Shown here: piece by piece, positions 33,713 through 43,362 of the stretch
Numbering within the stretch: the first letter of the stretch is position 1
Layout: each line of letters starts with the position of its first letter
Assembly (NCBI GenBank): GCA_002280485.1
Contig: NCED01000044.1
Span: 1 to 49,926 of the forward strand
Source of the DNA: Caulobacterales bacterium 32-69-10
Lineage (GTDB): Bacteria; Pseudomonadota; Alphaproteobacteria; Caulobacterales; Caulobacteraceae
Length of the DNA stretch: 49,926 bases
Direction of reading: 5' to 3'
Notes under the pieces: generated by a model
What the model saw: the letters and a program-made list of their open reading frames with translations, nothing else
What the model was told of the DNA's origin: nothing
Databases searched by the model: none
Made by a program: the position numbers and the translations under genes

Positions 33713-36499
33713 ATGACCAAGAGAATGCTGATCGACGCCGCCCACGCGGAAGAAACCCGCGTCGTGGTGGTGGACGGAAATCGTATCGAAGAACTTGATT
33801 TCGAAAGCCAGTCCCGCAAGCAACTGCGGGGAAATATCTATCTCGCGAAGGTCACCCGCGTAGAGCCCAGCCTGCAGGCCGCGTTCGTCGAATACGGCGG
33901 CAACCGGCACGGCTTCCTCGCCTTCAACGAGGTCCACCCGGACTACTACCAGATCCCCATCGCCGACCGCGAAGCGCTGATGCGCGAAGAGGAGGAGGAG
34001 GAGGCTCAGGAGCGTCAGGCCCCCCGCAGCCGTGGGCGCGGTCGTTCGCGGCCCGCCAAGGTCGAGGCCTCGGACGAGGACGCCCTGCACGACGACGACG
34101 GCGACAGCCACGAGGTCGTCGACGCCGAGGAAGCGACCGAGGTCGTCGAGGACGACGACGACGACGTGATGGAAGAGCAGCTGGAGCGTCGCCGCCGCCG
34201 GCTGATGCGCCGCTACAAGATCCAGGAAGTGATCAAGCGCCGGCAGATCATGCTGGTGCAGGTCGTCAAGGAAGAGCGCGGCAACAAGGGCGCGGCCCTG
34301 ACCACCTACCTGTCGCTGGCCGGGCGCTACTGCGTGCTGATGCCCAACACGGCGCGGGGCGGCGGGATCAGCCGCAAGATCACCAACGCCGCCGACCGCA
34401 AGCGCCTGAAGTCCGCCGCCCAGAGCCTGGACGTGCCGCAGGGCATGGGCCTGATCATCCGCACCGCCGGCGCCGCGCGCACCAAGGTCGAGATCAAGCG
34501 CGACTACGAATATCTGCTGCGCCTGTGGGAGACGATCCGCGAGGCGACGCTGAAGTCCATCGCCCCGGCGCTGATCTACGAGGAGGAAGACCTCGTCAAA
34601 CGCGCCATCCGCGACATGTACGACAAGGACATCGACGGGATCATCGTCGAGGGCGAGGCCGGCTACCGCGAGGCCCGCGACTTCATGCGGATGATCATGC
34701 CGTCGCAGGCCAAGAAGATCGTCCACTACAAGGACGCGATCCCGCTGTTCGTGAAGCACAAGGTCGAGGACCAGCTCGCCCAGATGCACTCGCCCGTGGT
34801 GCAGTTGCGCTCCGGCGGCTACCTGGTCATCAACCAGACCGAGGCCCTGGTCGCCGTCGACGTCAACTCCGGCAAGGCGACCCGCGAGCGCAACATCGAA
34901 GCGACCGCCCTGAAGACCAACATGGAAGCGGCCGAGGAAGCCGCCCGCCAGCTGCGCCTGCGCGACCTGGCCGGCCTGGTCGTGATCGACTTCATCGACA
35001 TGGACGAGTCCAAGAACAACCGGGCCGTCGAGAAGAAGCTGAAGGACTGCCTCAAGGACGACCGCGCCCGCATCCAGATGGGCAAGATCTCGTCCTTCGG
35101 CCTGATGGAGATCAGCCGCCAGCGCCGCCGCTCCGGCGTGCTGGAGGGCACGACCCACGTGTGCGAGCACTGCCAGGGCACGGGCCGGGTGCGCTCGATC
35201 GAGTCCAGCGCGCTGGGCGCCCTGCGCGCCATCGAGATCGAGTCGGCCCGCGGCGGCCCCGGGGCGGTGACCCTGCGGCTGTGCACCGAGGTCGGCCTCT
35301 ATGTGCTGAACGAGAAGCGCGCCTACCTCACCCGCCTGGAGCAGGTGCAGGGGCTGACCGTGACCATCGCCATCAACGAGGAGCTGGGCTTCGGCGACGT
35401 GGTGATCGAGCGCACCGCCACCCATGACGGCTGGCAGGCTCCCGAGGAGGAGCTGACCGCCGAGCCGATGCACGCCTTCGTCGACGACCCCGAGTACGAG
35501 GACGAGATCGTCGAGGCCGAAGAGGCTGAGGAGAGCGAAGAGGCCGAGGGCGGTCGGCCGCCCGCGCCCGCCGACAGCGAGGAGGCCGACGGCCGCCGCC
35601 GCGGACGCCGTCGCCGGCGTCGTGGCGGACGTGGCGGCGAGCTCGATCGTGGCGAGCGCCCTGCCCGCGCCCCTGCCGAAGCCGAATCCGGCGAAGCGGG
35701 CGAGGCCCGTGAGGACGACGACGAAGAGGGCGACGAGGAGGACGACGGCCGTCCCCGCACGGCCGAAGGCGGGCCCGAGGGCGACCGCGGTCCCCGCCGC
35801 CGCCGCCGCCGCGGCCGCCGCGGCGGCCGCCGGTCCCGCGAGGAGGGCGGCCGCGAGGCCGATCCCTACGTGTGGGTCGGCGGGTCGGAGGGCGCGCCCC
35901 CCGTCGCCAACGACGAGGATCCCTACGTCTGGCGCGATCCGCACAGCCAGCGCCGGACCCGTCCGCCGGAGCCGGTCGCCGATTTCGCGTCCGAGCCGGC
36001 CGTGACCGAGGCCGCGCCGGTTCCCGCGCCGGAGAACGACGTCTACGCGTGGAAAGCGCCGGAAGAGCTGGACGAGGCCCCCGTGGAGGCGGCGCCCGCG
36101 CCGGAAGCCGCCGAAGCCCCCGCAGAAGCCAAGCCGAAGCGGGTCCGCAGCCGCAGCCGCAAGGCCGCGCCGGTTGAGGACGCCGCGCCCGTGGTGGACG
36201 CCGCGCCCGAGCCGGAACCTGTGGTCGTGGAAGCGCCGGCTCCCGAACCGGAGCCTGTAGCCGCGCCGGTGAAGAAGGCCCGCGCGCCCCGCACCCGCAA
36301 GGCTGCGGCCCCTACCGCCGAGGCGTCTGCGGCCCCGGTCGATGCGGCGCCTGAACCTGCGACCGAGCCGGAACCTGCCCCGGAGCCGGCGGTCGTCGCC
36401 CTGGCCCCGCCGCCCGCGCCCGCCGCGCCGGCGCAGCCCGATCCGGCCGAGATCTCGACCCCGCCCGCGGCGCCCAAGCGCGGTTGGTGGCGTCGTTGA
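33713..36499 (+). CDS. rne: ribonuclease E
   Basis: A 928-residue endoribonuclease and degradosome scaffold. The S1 domain (about 35-215) contains a long acidic/basic insert (about 90-165, with DEDALHDDDGD and VVEDDDDDV), as in other alphaproteobacteria. The DNase I-like catalytic domain has ALVAVDVNSGK (metal Asp about 383) and VVIDFIDMDE (about 426). The Zn-link is THVCEHCQGTGRV (about 480-490). The C-terminal half is disordered, with Arg-rich blocks (RRRGRRRRRRGGRGG) for RNA binding and three similar DPYVW/DVYAW peptides (about 720-785). It ends in PKRGWWRR; in Caulobacter the corresponding GWW tail binds PNPase. Confidence 0.96.
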   Translation: MTKRMLIDAAHAEETRVVVVDGNRIEELDFESQSRKQLRGNIYLAKVTRVEPSLQAAFVEYGGNRHGFLAFNEVHPDYYQIPIADREALMREEEEEEAQERQAPRSRGRGRSRPAKVEASDEDALHDDDGDSHEVVDAEEATEVVEDDDDDVMEEQLERRRRRLMRRYKIQEVIKRRQIMLVQVVKEERGNKGAALTTYLSLAGRYCVLMPNTARGGGISRKITNAADRKRLKSAAQSLDVPQGMGLIIRTAGAARTKVEIKRDYEYLLRLWETIREATLKSIAPALIYEEEDLVKRAIRDMYDKDIDGIIVEGEAGYREARDFMRMIMPSQAKKIVHYKDAIPLFVKHKVEDQLAQMHSPVVQLRSGGYLVINQTEALVAVDVNSGKATRERNIEATALKTNMEAAEEAARQLRLRDLAGLVVIDFIDMDESKNNRAVEKKLKDCLKDDRARIQMGKISSFGLMEISRQRRRSGVLEGTTHVCEHCQGTGRVRSIESSALGALRAIEIESARGGPGAVTLRLCTEVGLYVLNEKRAYLTRLEQVQGLTVTIAINEELGFGDVVIERTATHDGWQAPEEELTAEPMHAFVDDPEYEDEIVEAEEAEESEEAEGGRPPAPADSEEADGRRRGRRRRRRGGRGGELDRGERPARAPAEAESGEAGEAREDDDEEGDEEDDGRPRTAEGGPEGDRGPRRRRRRGRRGGRRSREEGGREADPYVWVGGSEGAPPVANDEDPYVWRDPHSQRRTRPPEPVADFASEPAVTEAAPVPAPENDVYAWKAPEELDEAPVEAAPAPEAAEAPAEAKPKRVRSRSRKAAPVEDAAPVVDAAPEPEPVVVEAPAPEPEPVAAPVKKARAPRTRKAAAPTAEASAAPVDAAPEPATEPEPAPEPAVVALAPPPAPAAPAQPDPAEISTPPAAPKRGWWRR

Positions 36500-36527
36500 G
36501 AATAAGGGACTAGTCTTGCTTATGGGG

Positions 36528-36557
36528 CGCGCGGGACCGGGAAACCGGTCCCGCGCG
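36528..36557. terminator. perfect GAAA-loop hairpin after rne
   Basis: Arms CGCGCGGGACCGG (36528-36540) and CCGGTCCCGCGCG (36545-36557) pair perfectly over 13 bases around a GAAA tetraloop. It starts 29 bases after the rne stop and lies just before the M48 gene. No U-run follows, so it may be a Rho-independent-like stop of low efficiency or a stabiliser of the rne 3' end. Confidence 0.6.
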
Positions 36558-36596
36558 GTCGGGCTGGGGGGATGGTTCTAGGAGAGACGACCCCGC

Positions 36597-37991
36597 ATGG
36601 ACTCCCTGCCGTCAGTGAAACGCCGCCGCTCCATTGTTTTGCGCCTGGGCTCGGCCCTGCTCGCCCTGGCGATGCTCGCGCCCCCGCCGGCCCACGCCCA
36701 GGGCGGGATGAACATCATCCTCGACACCGAGATCGAGGAGATCCTGCGCGAGAACGCCGCGCCGGTGATGATCGCCGCGGGGCTGAACCCCAAGGACGTC
36801 AAGATCCACCTGAACGGGGACAAGTCCCTGAACGCCGGCGCCGCGGCCGGCCAGAACATGTTCTTCAACACCGGCCTGATCCAGGAGACCGACACCCCCA
36901 ACGAGCTGATCGGGGTCATGGCCCACGAAATCGGCCACGTCGCCGGCGGTCACATGGTCCGCTCCGGCGAGATGCAGAGCGCCGGGATGAAGCCCTTCCT
37001 GCTGTCGATGGGCCTGGGCGTGCTGGCCGCCGTGGCCGGGGCGCCGGACGCGGCCGCGGCCCTGATCTCCAGCTCCAGCTACTTCGGCACCCTGGGCGCC
37101 CTGGGCTATTCGCGCGAACAGGAAGCCCGCGCCGACCAGGCCGCCGCCACCTACCTCGACCGGGCCGGCATCTCCGGCAAGGGCCTGGTCGAGTTCTTCG
37201 ACAAGTTCCGCTACGAGGAAGTGTTCTCCGAGAGCCGCCGCTTCCCCTTCTTCCAGAGCCACCCGATCTCCTCGGACCGCATCGAGGGGCTGCGGCGCCG
37301 GGTCGAGGCCCAGCCCAACTACAGCAAGACCGACAGCGCCGAGGCCCAGGCCAAGCACGAGCTGATCAAGGCCAAGCTCGCCGCCTTCATGGACCCGCCG
37401 AACCTCACCTTCGCCAAGTACAAGGAGACCGACCCCTCCTTCCCGGCCCGCTACGCCCGCGCCATCGCCTATTACAAGGCGCTCGACACCGCGCGGGCGA
37501 TCAAGGCCATCGACGCCCTGATCGCCGAACAGCCGGCCAATCCCTACCTGGAGGAGCTGAAGGGCCAGGTGCTGTTCGAGGCCGGCAAGACCTCGGAATC
37601 GGAGGCGCCCCTGCGCCGGGCCGTGGAGCTGAAGCCCGAGGCGCCCCTGCTGCGCATCCTGCTCGCCCAGTCCCTGCTCGGGCTGAACGACAAGACCCGG
37701 GTCGACGACGCCATCGCCAACCTCGACAAGGCCCTGGCGGTCGACAAGACCAATTCGGTCGCCTGGCGCCTGCTGGCCCAGGCCCGCGACAGCAAGGGCG
37801 AGAACGGGGCCGCCCGCCTCGCCGCCGCCGAGGAGCACTTCTCCAACGGCGACATGAACTCGGCCCGCATCTTCGCCATGCGCGCCCGCGAACAGCTCGA
37901 GCGCAACACCCCCGAATGGCGCCGGGCCACCGACATCGTCCTCGTCGCCGACCCGTCCAAGGACGACCTGAGGGCCGTGGCGGGGGGGTAG
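36597..37991 (+). CDS. periplasmic M48 metalloprotease with TPR repeats (BepA-like)
   Basis: A 464-residue exported protein. The signal peptide (LGSALLALAMLAPPPAHAQG) is followed by an M48 domain with the zinc motif MAHEIGHVAGGHM (HExxH) and the third ligand Glu in SREQEARADQAAATY. The C-terminal half (about 280-464) is helical with TPR units (YKALDTARAIKAIDALIAEQ, PYLEELKGQVLFEAGKTSES). This is the layout of BepA, a protease/chaperone for outer-membrane protein assembly. GGAG upstream supports the ATG. Its location after rne and before a DsbA-like gene suggests an envelope-quality role for the pair. Confidence 0.88.
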   Translation: MDSLPSVKRRRSIVLRLGSALLALAMLAPPPAHAQGGMNIILDTEIEEILRENAAPVMIAAGLNPKDVKIHLNGDKSLNAGAAAGQNMFFNTGLIQETDTPNELIGVMAHEIGHVAGGHMVRSGEMQSAGMKPFLLSMGLGVLAAVAGAPDAAAALISSSSYFGTLGALGYSREQEARADQAAATYLDRAGISGKGLVEFFDKFRYEEVFSESRRFPFFQSHPISSDRIEGLRRRVEAQPNYSKTDSAEAQAKHELIKAKLAAFMDPPNLTFAKYKETDPSFPARYARAIAYYKALDTARAIKAIDALIAEQPANPYLEELKGQVLFEAGKTSESEAPLRRAVELKPEAPLLRILLAQSLLGLNDKTRVDDAIANLDKALAVDKTNSVAWRLLAQARDSKGENGAARLAAAEEHFSNGDMNSARIFAMRAREQLERNTPEWRRATDIVLVADPSKDDLRAVAGG

Positions 37992-37995
37992 CCTT

Positions 37996-38089
37996 CCCGC
38001 TCACCCCGGCGAAAGCCGGGGCCCAGGCTTTTTGCTAGCCCTGGTGCGCCTGCTCAACCCTGGGTCCCGGCTTCCGCCGGGATGAACGG
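37996..38089. repeat. inverted intergenic repeat family B, second copy
   Basis: CCCGCTCACCCCGGCGAAAGC...GGGGCCCAGG (left) pairs with CCTGGGTCCC...GGGATGAACGG (right, ending 38089). The centre contains GCTTTTTGCTAGC. It separates the M48 and DsbA-like genes. Confidence 0.75.
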
Positions 38090-38150
38090 AGTCGAAGGCG
38101 CGCGCATGCGCCGCCTTGATGCCGCCGCCGGCTTGCGGTTGAAGTAGGCC

Positions 38151-38900
38151 ATGCGCCTATCCATCCTGCTCGCCGCCACCGCGGCCCTCGCCCTATCCGC
38201 CGCCGGCTGCAGCCAGGCCGCCCCCGGCCCCAAGGCCGCCAGCGCCCCCAGCGCCGGCGCCGCCGCCGGCGACCAGATCCGCGCCTATATCCTGGCCCAC
38301 CCCGAAGTGATCGAGGAGGCCATCGGCAAGCTGCAGGAGAAGCGGCAGGCGGCCGCCGACACCCAGCTGCAGCAGACCCTGGCCGCCAACCGCGCCAAGA
38401 TCGAGCGGGACCCGCGCGACTACGTCGCCGGCAATCCGCAGGGCAAGATCACCGTGGTCGAGTATTTCGATTACCGCTGCCCCTACTGCAAGGCGGCCCT
38501 GCCGGGGATCAACAAGCTGATCGCCGACAACAAGGACGTGCGCTTCGTCTTCAAGGAATTCCCCATCCTGTCGCCGATCTCCGAGACGGCGGCCCGGGCC
38601 GCCATCGCGGCCAAGGCGCAGGGCAAGTACATGCAGGTGCACGAGGACCTGCTGGCCGAGAAGACCCTCGACGCCGCCTCCATCGACCGCATCCTGCGCG
38701 ACAACGGGGTGGATGTGGCCAAGGCCCACGCCTACGGCGCGGCGCAGCCGGTCAGCGACCAGCTGTTGGAGACCAACACGATCGCCAGGGCCACCGGCGT
38801 CAACGGCACCCCGGCCTTCGTCATCGGCGACAAGGTGGTCGCCGGCTGGGTCCCCGAGGACATCCAGGCCGGCATCGACGCGGCCCGCAAGAAGGGGTGA
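38151..38900 (+). CDS. DsbA-family thiol-disulfide lipoprotein
   Basis: A 249-residue lipoprotein with a lipobox (LALSAAGC, Cys at about residue 20). After a helical N-terminal segment (about 40-100, DQIRAYILAHPEVIEEAIGK) comes a DsbA/DsbG-type thioredoxin domain with the active site YFDYRCPYCKAALPG (C-P-Y-C). The conserved cis-Pro is in GVNGTPAFVIGD. The N-terminal helix resembles that of ScsC/BcfH-like isomerases, which oligomerise. It probably forms or isomerises disulfides in the envelope. Confidence 0.9.
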   Translation: MRLSILLAATAALALSAAGCSQAAPGPKAASAPSAGAAAGDQIRAYILAHPEVIEEAIGKLQEKRQAAADTQLQQTLAANRAKIERDPRDYVAGNPQGKITVVEYFDYRCPYCKAALPGINKLIADNKDVRFVFKEFPILSPISETAARAAIAAKAQGKYMQVHEDLLAEKTLDAASIDRILRDNGVDVAKAHAYGAAQPVSDQLLETNTIARATGVNGTPAFVIGDKVVAGWVPEDIQAGIDAARKKG

Positions 38901-38924
38901 GGAGACGCGTGGACCGTGAGTCGC

Positions 38925-39488
38925 TCAGCCTTTTTTAGATGCTTCCTGGCCTGAGAATTGGCCCGAATAGCCGGCTTGGGGCGTCCCAAGTGTTTGTTCA
39001 AATATCAGCTGGCAAATTTTCATCCCGGATCGAAGCCGAATAGGCACTTTTCCGTGATTAATCATTTCGAGCCGTATGCGCCCCTTGAAGCCTGCATGAA
39101 TTGTTGGGGCAGTAACATGAACACCGACACCCAATCGGGCAAGCGAGCTCTTCCCTTCTACACGAGCTGCGATCTTTGCCTGAAGGAGAAGGCTTACATA
39201 TTCCTGCGTCCACGCCAGGATCAGCTTTCCCGGATGAAACACATATCCTTCAGCTCCGATCGTCACGCTCTCGGTAAGCTCGCCAAGGGTCTGTTCGTGA
39301 TCGTATCCCGCAGCGCCGGGATCAACGACTCTCTCAATTCCGCTGGCAGCGTCACGAAATTCGCTTAGTGCCGGATCAAGTGTCAGATCGACGCTCGTCG
39401 AGCTAAAGGCGTTCTCCCTTGGAGGAGGCTCTATAACGACAAGCTTTTGCTCTATCGCGATTTGAATTTCACGATCCGTCAGAATCAA
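38925..39488 (-). CDS. dCTP deaminase-like protein
   Basis: A 187-residue protein of the trimeric dCTP deaminase/dUTPase fold. MILTDREIQIAIEQKLVVIE, SSTSVDLTLDPAL, VFHPGKLILAWTQEYVSL, VEGKSSLARLGVGVHVTA and GFKGRIRLEMINHG (catalytic Glu) align with Dcd in order. It resembles the actinobacterial/archaeal Dcd type more than the usual alphaproteobacterial housekeeping form. The start is TTG with AGGGG seven bases upstream. Local composition is far lower in G+C than its surroundings (26/60 at 39001-39060, 28/60 at 39421-39480), suggesting transfer. Both nucleotide-pool metabolism and phage defence by dCTP depletion are possible roles. Confidence 0.85.
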   Translation of the reverse strand: MILTDREIQIAIEQKLVVIEPPPRENAFSSTSVDLTLDPALSEFRDAASGIERVVDPGAAGYDHEQTLGELTESVTIGAEGYVFHPGKLILAWTQEYVSLLLQAKIAARVEGKSSLARLGVGVHVTAPTIHAGFKGRIRLEMINHGKVPIRLRSGMKICQLIFEQTLGTPQAGYSGQFSGQEASKKG

Positions 39489-39510
39489 ACGCTTGCCCCT
39501 ATGTTAAGGC

Positions 39511-39759
39511 CTAAGCTGCCTGACTCACGACATTGGCTTGTGGAACCCAAACACGCCAAGCGCCGCTGTAAGTTTCGCGCGGCAACTCAATTAGAACGTC
39601 TTTGTCATTCCTGCCGAGCGGCTGGCCGATTTCCAAAAAATCCCCGACGACTGAACGCTTATCTACAACTAACGACTCGGTGCCAGTGCTTGTTTTGACC
39701 ACCACCACAACCTCACTAGGGTGAAGTGCGTTGCGAATGTCGTCAATTTTAATGCGCAT
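39511..39759 (-). CDS. small unknown protein paired with the dCTP deaminase-like gene
   Basis: An 82-residue protein beginning MRIKIDDIRNALHPSEVVV and ending with VWVPQANVVSQAA. GGAGG just upstream decides this ATG; the frame also allows a start at 39783. It looks beta-rich, with one likely helix near the start (DDIRNALHP), no Cys and no membrane segment. I recognise no family. It lies 22 bases upstream of the dCTP deaminase-like gene on the same strand in the same low-G+C insert, so the two probably form one unit. Confidence 0.7.
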   Translation of the reverse strand: MRIKIDDIRNALHPSEVVVVVKTSTGTESLVVDKRSVVGDFLEIGQPLGRNDKDVLIELPRETYSGAWRVWVPQANVVSQAA

Positions 39760-39904
39760 CTGAACCTCCAACCGATTCGCCATTCAAACACTAACGCGGA
39801 GAATGGCGCTGGAGTGGGAACAGATAGGCTTATCCCCAAGTTCCAGCCTTACGAAACATAACGAGAACAAAAATGAAGTCGACTCTGGAATCGCCCACGA
39901 TTCC

Positions 39905-40702
39905 CTAGATCAGCCCCGCCAGAGGCGACGAGCGATCCGCGTACATGCGCTTGGCCATCCGCCCGGCCAGATAGCTTTGCCGGCCGGCGATGACGGCGTG
40001 CTTCATGGCGCTGCCCATGAGGATGGGGTCCTTGGCCTCGGCGATGGCGGTGTTCGCCATGACCGCGTCGCAGCCCAGCTCCATGGCGATGGTGGCGTCG
40101 GAGGCCGTGCCGACCCCGGCGTCGACCAGCACGGGCACGGACGCCTGCTCGACGATGAGCCGGACATTGACCCGGTTCTGGATGCCCAGCCCCGAGCCGA
40201 TCGGGGCGGCGGCGGGCATGATCGCCGCGGCCCCGGCCTCCTCGAGACGCCTGGCCATGACCACGTCGTCGGTGCAGTAGACCATGACGTCGAAGCCGTC
40301 CCTCACCAGCATCTCCAGCGCCCGGAGGGTCTCAATCATGTCGGGGTAGAGGTGGGCCGAGTTGGACAGCACCTCCAGCTTGACCAGGCTCCAGCCGCCG
40401 GCCTCGCGGGCCAGGCGCAGGGTCCGCACCGCCTCCTCGCCGGTGAAGCAGCCGGCGGTGTTGGGCAGGTAGGTGAAGCGCTCGGGCTTCACATAGTCGG
40501 CCAGCATCGGCTGGCCGGGGTCGGACAGGTTCACGCGCCTGAGGGCCACCGTGACGATCTCGGCCCCGGCCGCCTCGGCCGCGGCGGCGTTGAGGGCGTA
40601 GTCCTTGTATTTTCCGGTGCCGACGATGAGGCGCGAGCGGAAGGTCCGCCCCGCCACGGTCCAGGAATCGTCAGCGGCGATGTCGACTACGGGTGCGTTC
40701 AT
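39905..40702 (-). CDS. thiG: thiazole synthase ThiG
   Basis: A 265-residue TIM-barrel enzyme that forms the thiazole phosphate of thiamine from deoxyxylulose phosphate, dehydroglycine and ThiS thiocarboxylate. Hallmarks are [15 protein letters not shown] (Schiff-base Lys region), [53 protein letters not shown] and [17 protein letters not shown]. It overlaps thiS by one base on each side of ATGA. No TPP riboswitch is visible in the 65 bases upstream of thiS. Confidence 0.96.
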   Translation of the reverse strand: MNAPVVDIAADDSWTVAGRTFRSRLIVGTGKYKDYALNAAAAEAAGAEIVTVALRRVNLSDPGQPMLADYVKPERFTYLPNTAGCFTGEEAVRTLRLAREAGGWSLVKLEVLSNSAHLYPDMIETLRALEMLVRDGFDVMVYCTDDVVMARRLEEAGAAAIMPAAAPIGSGLGIQNRVNVRLIVEQASVPVLVDAGVGTASDATIAMELGCDAVMANTAIAEAKDPILMGSAMKHAVIAGRQSYLAGRMAKRMYADRSSPLAGLI

Positions 40703-40902
40703 CAGCCCCCTCCGATGAAATGGACGATTTCGATGCGGTCGCCGTCGGCCAGGGGCGTGCGGGCGTAGAGCGAACGGGGCACGATCTCCAGATTGTGCTC
40801 GACCGCGACCTTGCGCGGATCGAGCCCCAGGCCCGCCACGAGGGCCGCCAAGTCCGGGGCGCCGTCGAGCTCCCGCGCCTCGCCGTTGATGGTCAAACGC
40901 AT
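40702..40902 (-). CDS. thiS: sulfur carrier protein ThiS
   Basis: A 66-residue ubiquitin-like protein that carries sulfur as a C-terminal thiocarboxylate. [20 protein letters not shown] at the start, [15 protein letters not shown], and the essential C-terminal IVHFIGGG are all present. The frame extends upstream to 40950, but the ubiquitin-like fold starts at this Met. It is followed directly by thiG (ATGA overlap) and is divergent from aroQ. Confidence 0.92.
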   Translation of the reverse strand: MRLTINGEARELDGAPDLAALVAGLGLDPRKVAVEHNLEIVPRSLYARTPLADGDRIEIVHFIGGG

Positions 40903-40967
40903 CGTTTGCTTGTGACGCCTCGGCCGCAGCGATACAAGTCCGCCCTTCATCTGCTGGCCGGGGCTGA

Positions 40968-41441
40968 ATGGCTAATCGCAAGCCGATCTATGTGCTGAAC
41001 GGACCCAACCTGAACCTTCTCGGGATCCGCGAACCGCACATCTACGGGACAGACACGCTGGAGGACCTCAAGGCCCTCTGCGAGGCCAAGGCCGCCGAGG
41101 CGGGCTTTTCGGTCGTGTTCCGGCAATCGAATCACGAGGGCGTGCTGATCGACTGGCTGCACGAGGCCAGGACGGACGGCGCGGCCGTGGTGCTGAATCC
41201 GGGCGGGTACGGCCACACCTCGGTGGCCCTTCTCGACGCGGTCAAGGCCATCGCCATCCCCGTGATCGAATGCCATCTGTCCAACCCCGCCCAGCGGGAG
41301 GACTTCCGCCACACCTCCTATGTTTCGCAGGCGGCCCAGGGCGTGATCTTCGGACTGGGTCCGATGGGTTATGAACTGGCCGTCGCCGCCGCGGCGCGCC
41401 TGGCTGACGCCAAGGTCGCCCCCGCTTCCCCCAAGGGTTAA
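40968..41441 (+). CDS. aroQ: 3-dehydroquinate dehydratase, type II
   Basis: A 157-residue shikimate-pathway enzyme that removes water from 3-dehydroquinate. [20 protein letters not shown] contains the catalytic Tyr-side and Arg loop. [33 protein letters not shown] and [20 protein letters not shown] contain the substrate-binding Asn, the general-base region and the His. Type II enzymes are dodecamers. It is followed 9 bases later by accB. Confidence 0.96.
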   Translation: MANRKPIYVLNGPNLNLLGIREPHIYGTDTLEDLKALCEAKAAEAGFSVVFRQSNHEGVLIDWLHEARTDGAAVVLNPGGYGHTSVALLDAVKAIAIPVIECHLSNPAQREDFRHTSYVSQAAQGVIFGLGPMGYELAVAAAARLADAKVAPASPKG

Positions 41442-41450
41442 GATAAGCGC

Positions 41451-41891
41451 ATGAGCAGTCCCAAGGACCCGGCCACCGCCGCGGCCCCCGCCGCCGAGCC
41501 GATCGACACCGCCCTGGTGCGCGAACTGGCCGCCATCCTCAACGATTCGGCCCTGACCGAGATCGAGGTCGAGCGCGGCGCGATGCGGATCCGCGTCGCC
41601 CGCGCGGCCGCTGCGGCCGCGCCCCCCGCCGAGGCCGCCGCCCCGGCCGCGCCCAGGGGCGATCTGGTGAAGTCGCCGATGGTGGGCACGGTCTACCTGG
41701 CCGCCCAGCCCGGCGCCCCGGCCTTCGTCAAGGTCGGCGACAAGGTCGCCGAGGGCCAGACCCTGCTGATCATCGAGGCCATGAAGACCATGAACCCGAT
41801 CCCCTCGCCGCGGGCCGGCACGGTGATCGAACTGGTCGCCCAGGACGGTCAGCCGGTCGAGTTCGGCGAGGGCCTCCTGGTTCTGGAATAG
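41451..41891 (+). CDS. accB: biotin carboxyl carrier protein of acetyl-CoA carboxylase
   Basis: A 146-residue protein carrying biotin for acetyl-CoA carboxylase. The N-terminal helix ([20 protein letters not shown]) is followed by an Ala/Pro linker and the biotinyl domain (about 67-146) with the EAMKTMNPI site for lysine biotinylation. The thumb region ([19 protein letters not shown]) is typical of acetyl-CoA carboxylase carriers. It lies between aroQ and accC in one operon. Confidence 0.95.
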   Translation: MSSPKDPATAAAPAAEPIDTALVRELAAILNDSALTEIEVERGAMRIRVARAAAAAAPPAEAAAPAAPRGDLVKSPMVGTVYLAAQPGAPAFVKVGDKVAEGQTLLIIEAMKTMNPIPSPRAGTVIELVAQDGQPVEFGEGLLVLE

Positions 41892-41901
41892 GACCCGGCC
41901 A

Positions 41902-43245
<1,344 letters not shown>

Positions 43246-43362
43246 GCGACGATCCGGTAACGGGACCGCAGGCCGTTTACCCCGTTCCTTATACAGGGCT
43301 TAATAGTAAGCGTGACAAACGAAGGGTGACATCCCCCTCGTCTGTTGCGTGGTTTTCAGACA

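Noticed and set aside
40903..40967. TPP riboswitch upstream of thiS
   Set aside because: Only 65 bases separate thiS from divergent aroQ and no THI-box sequence is visible.
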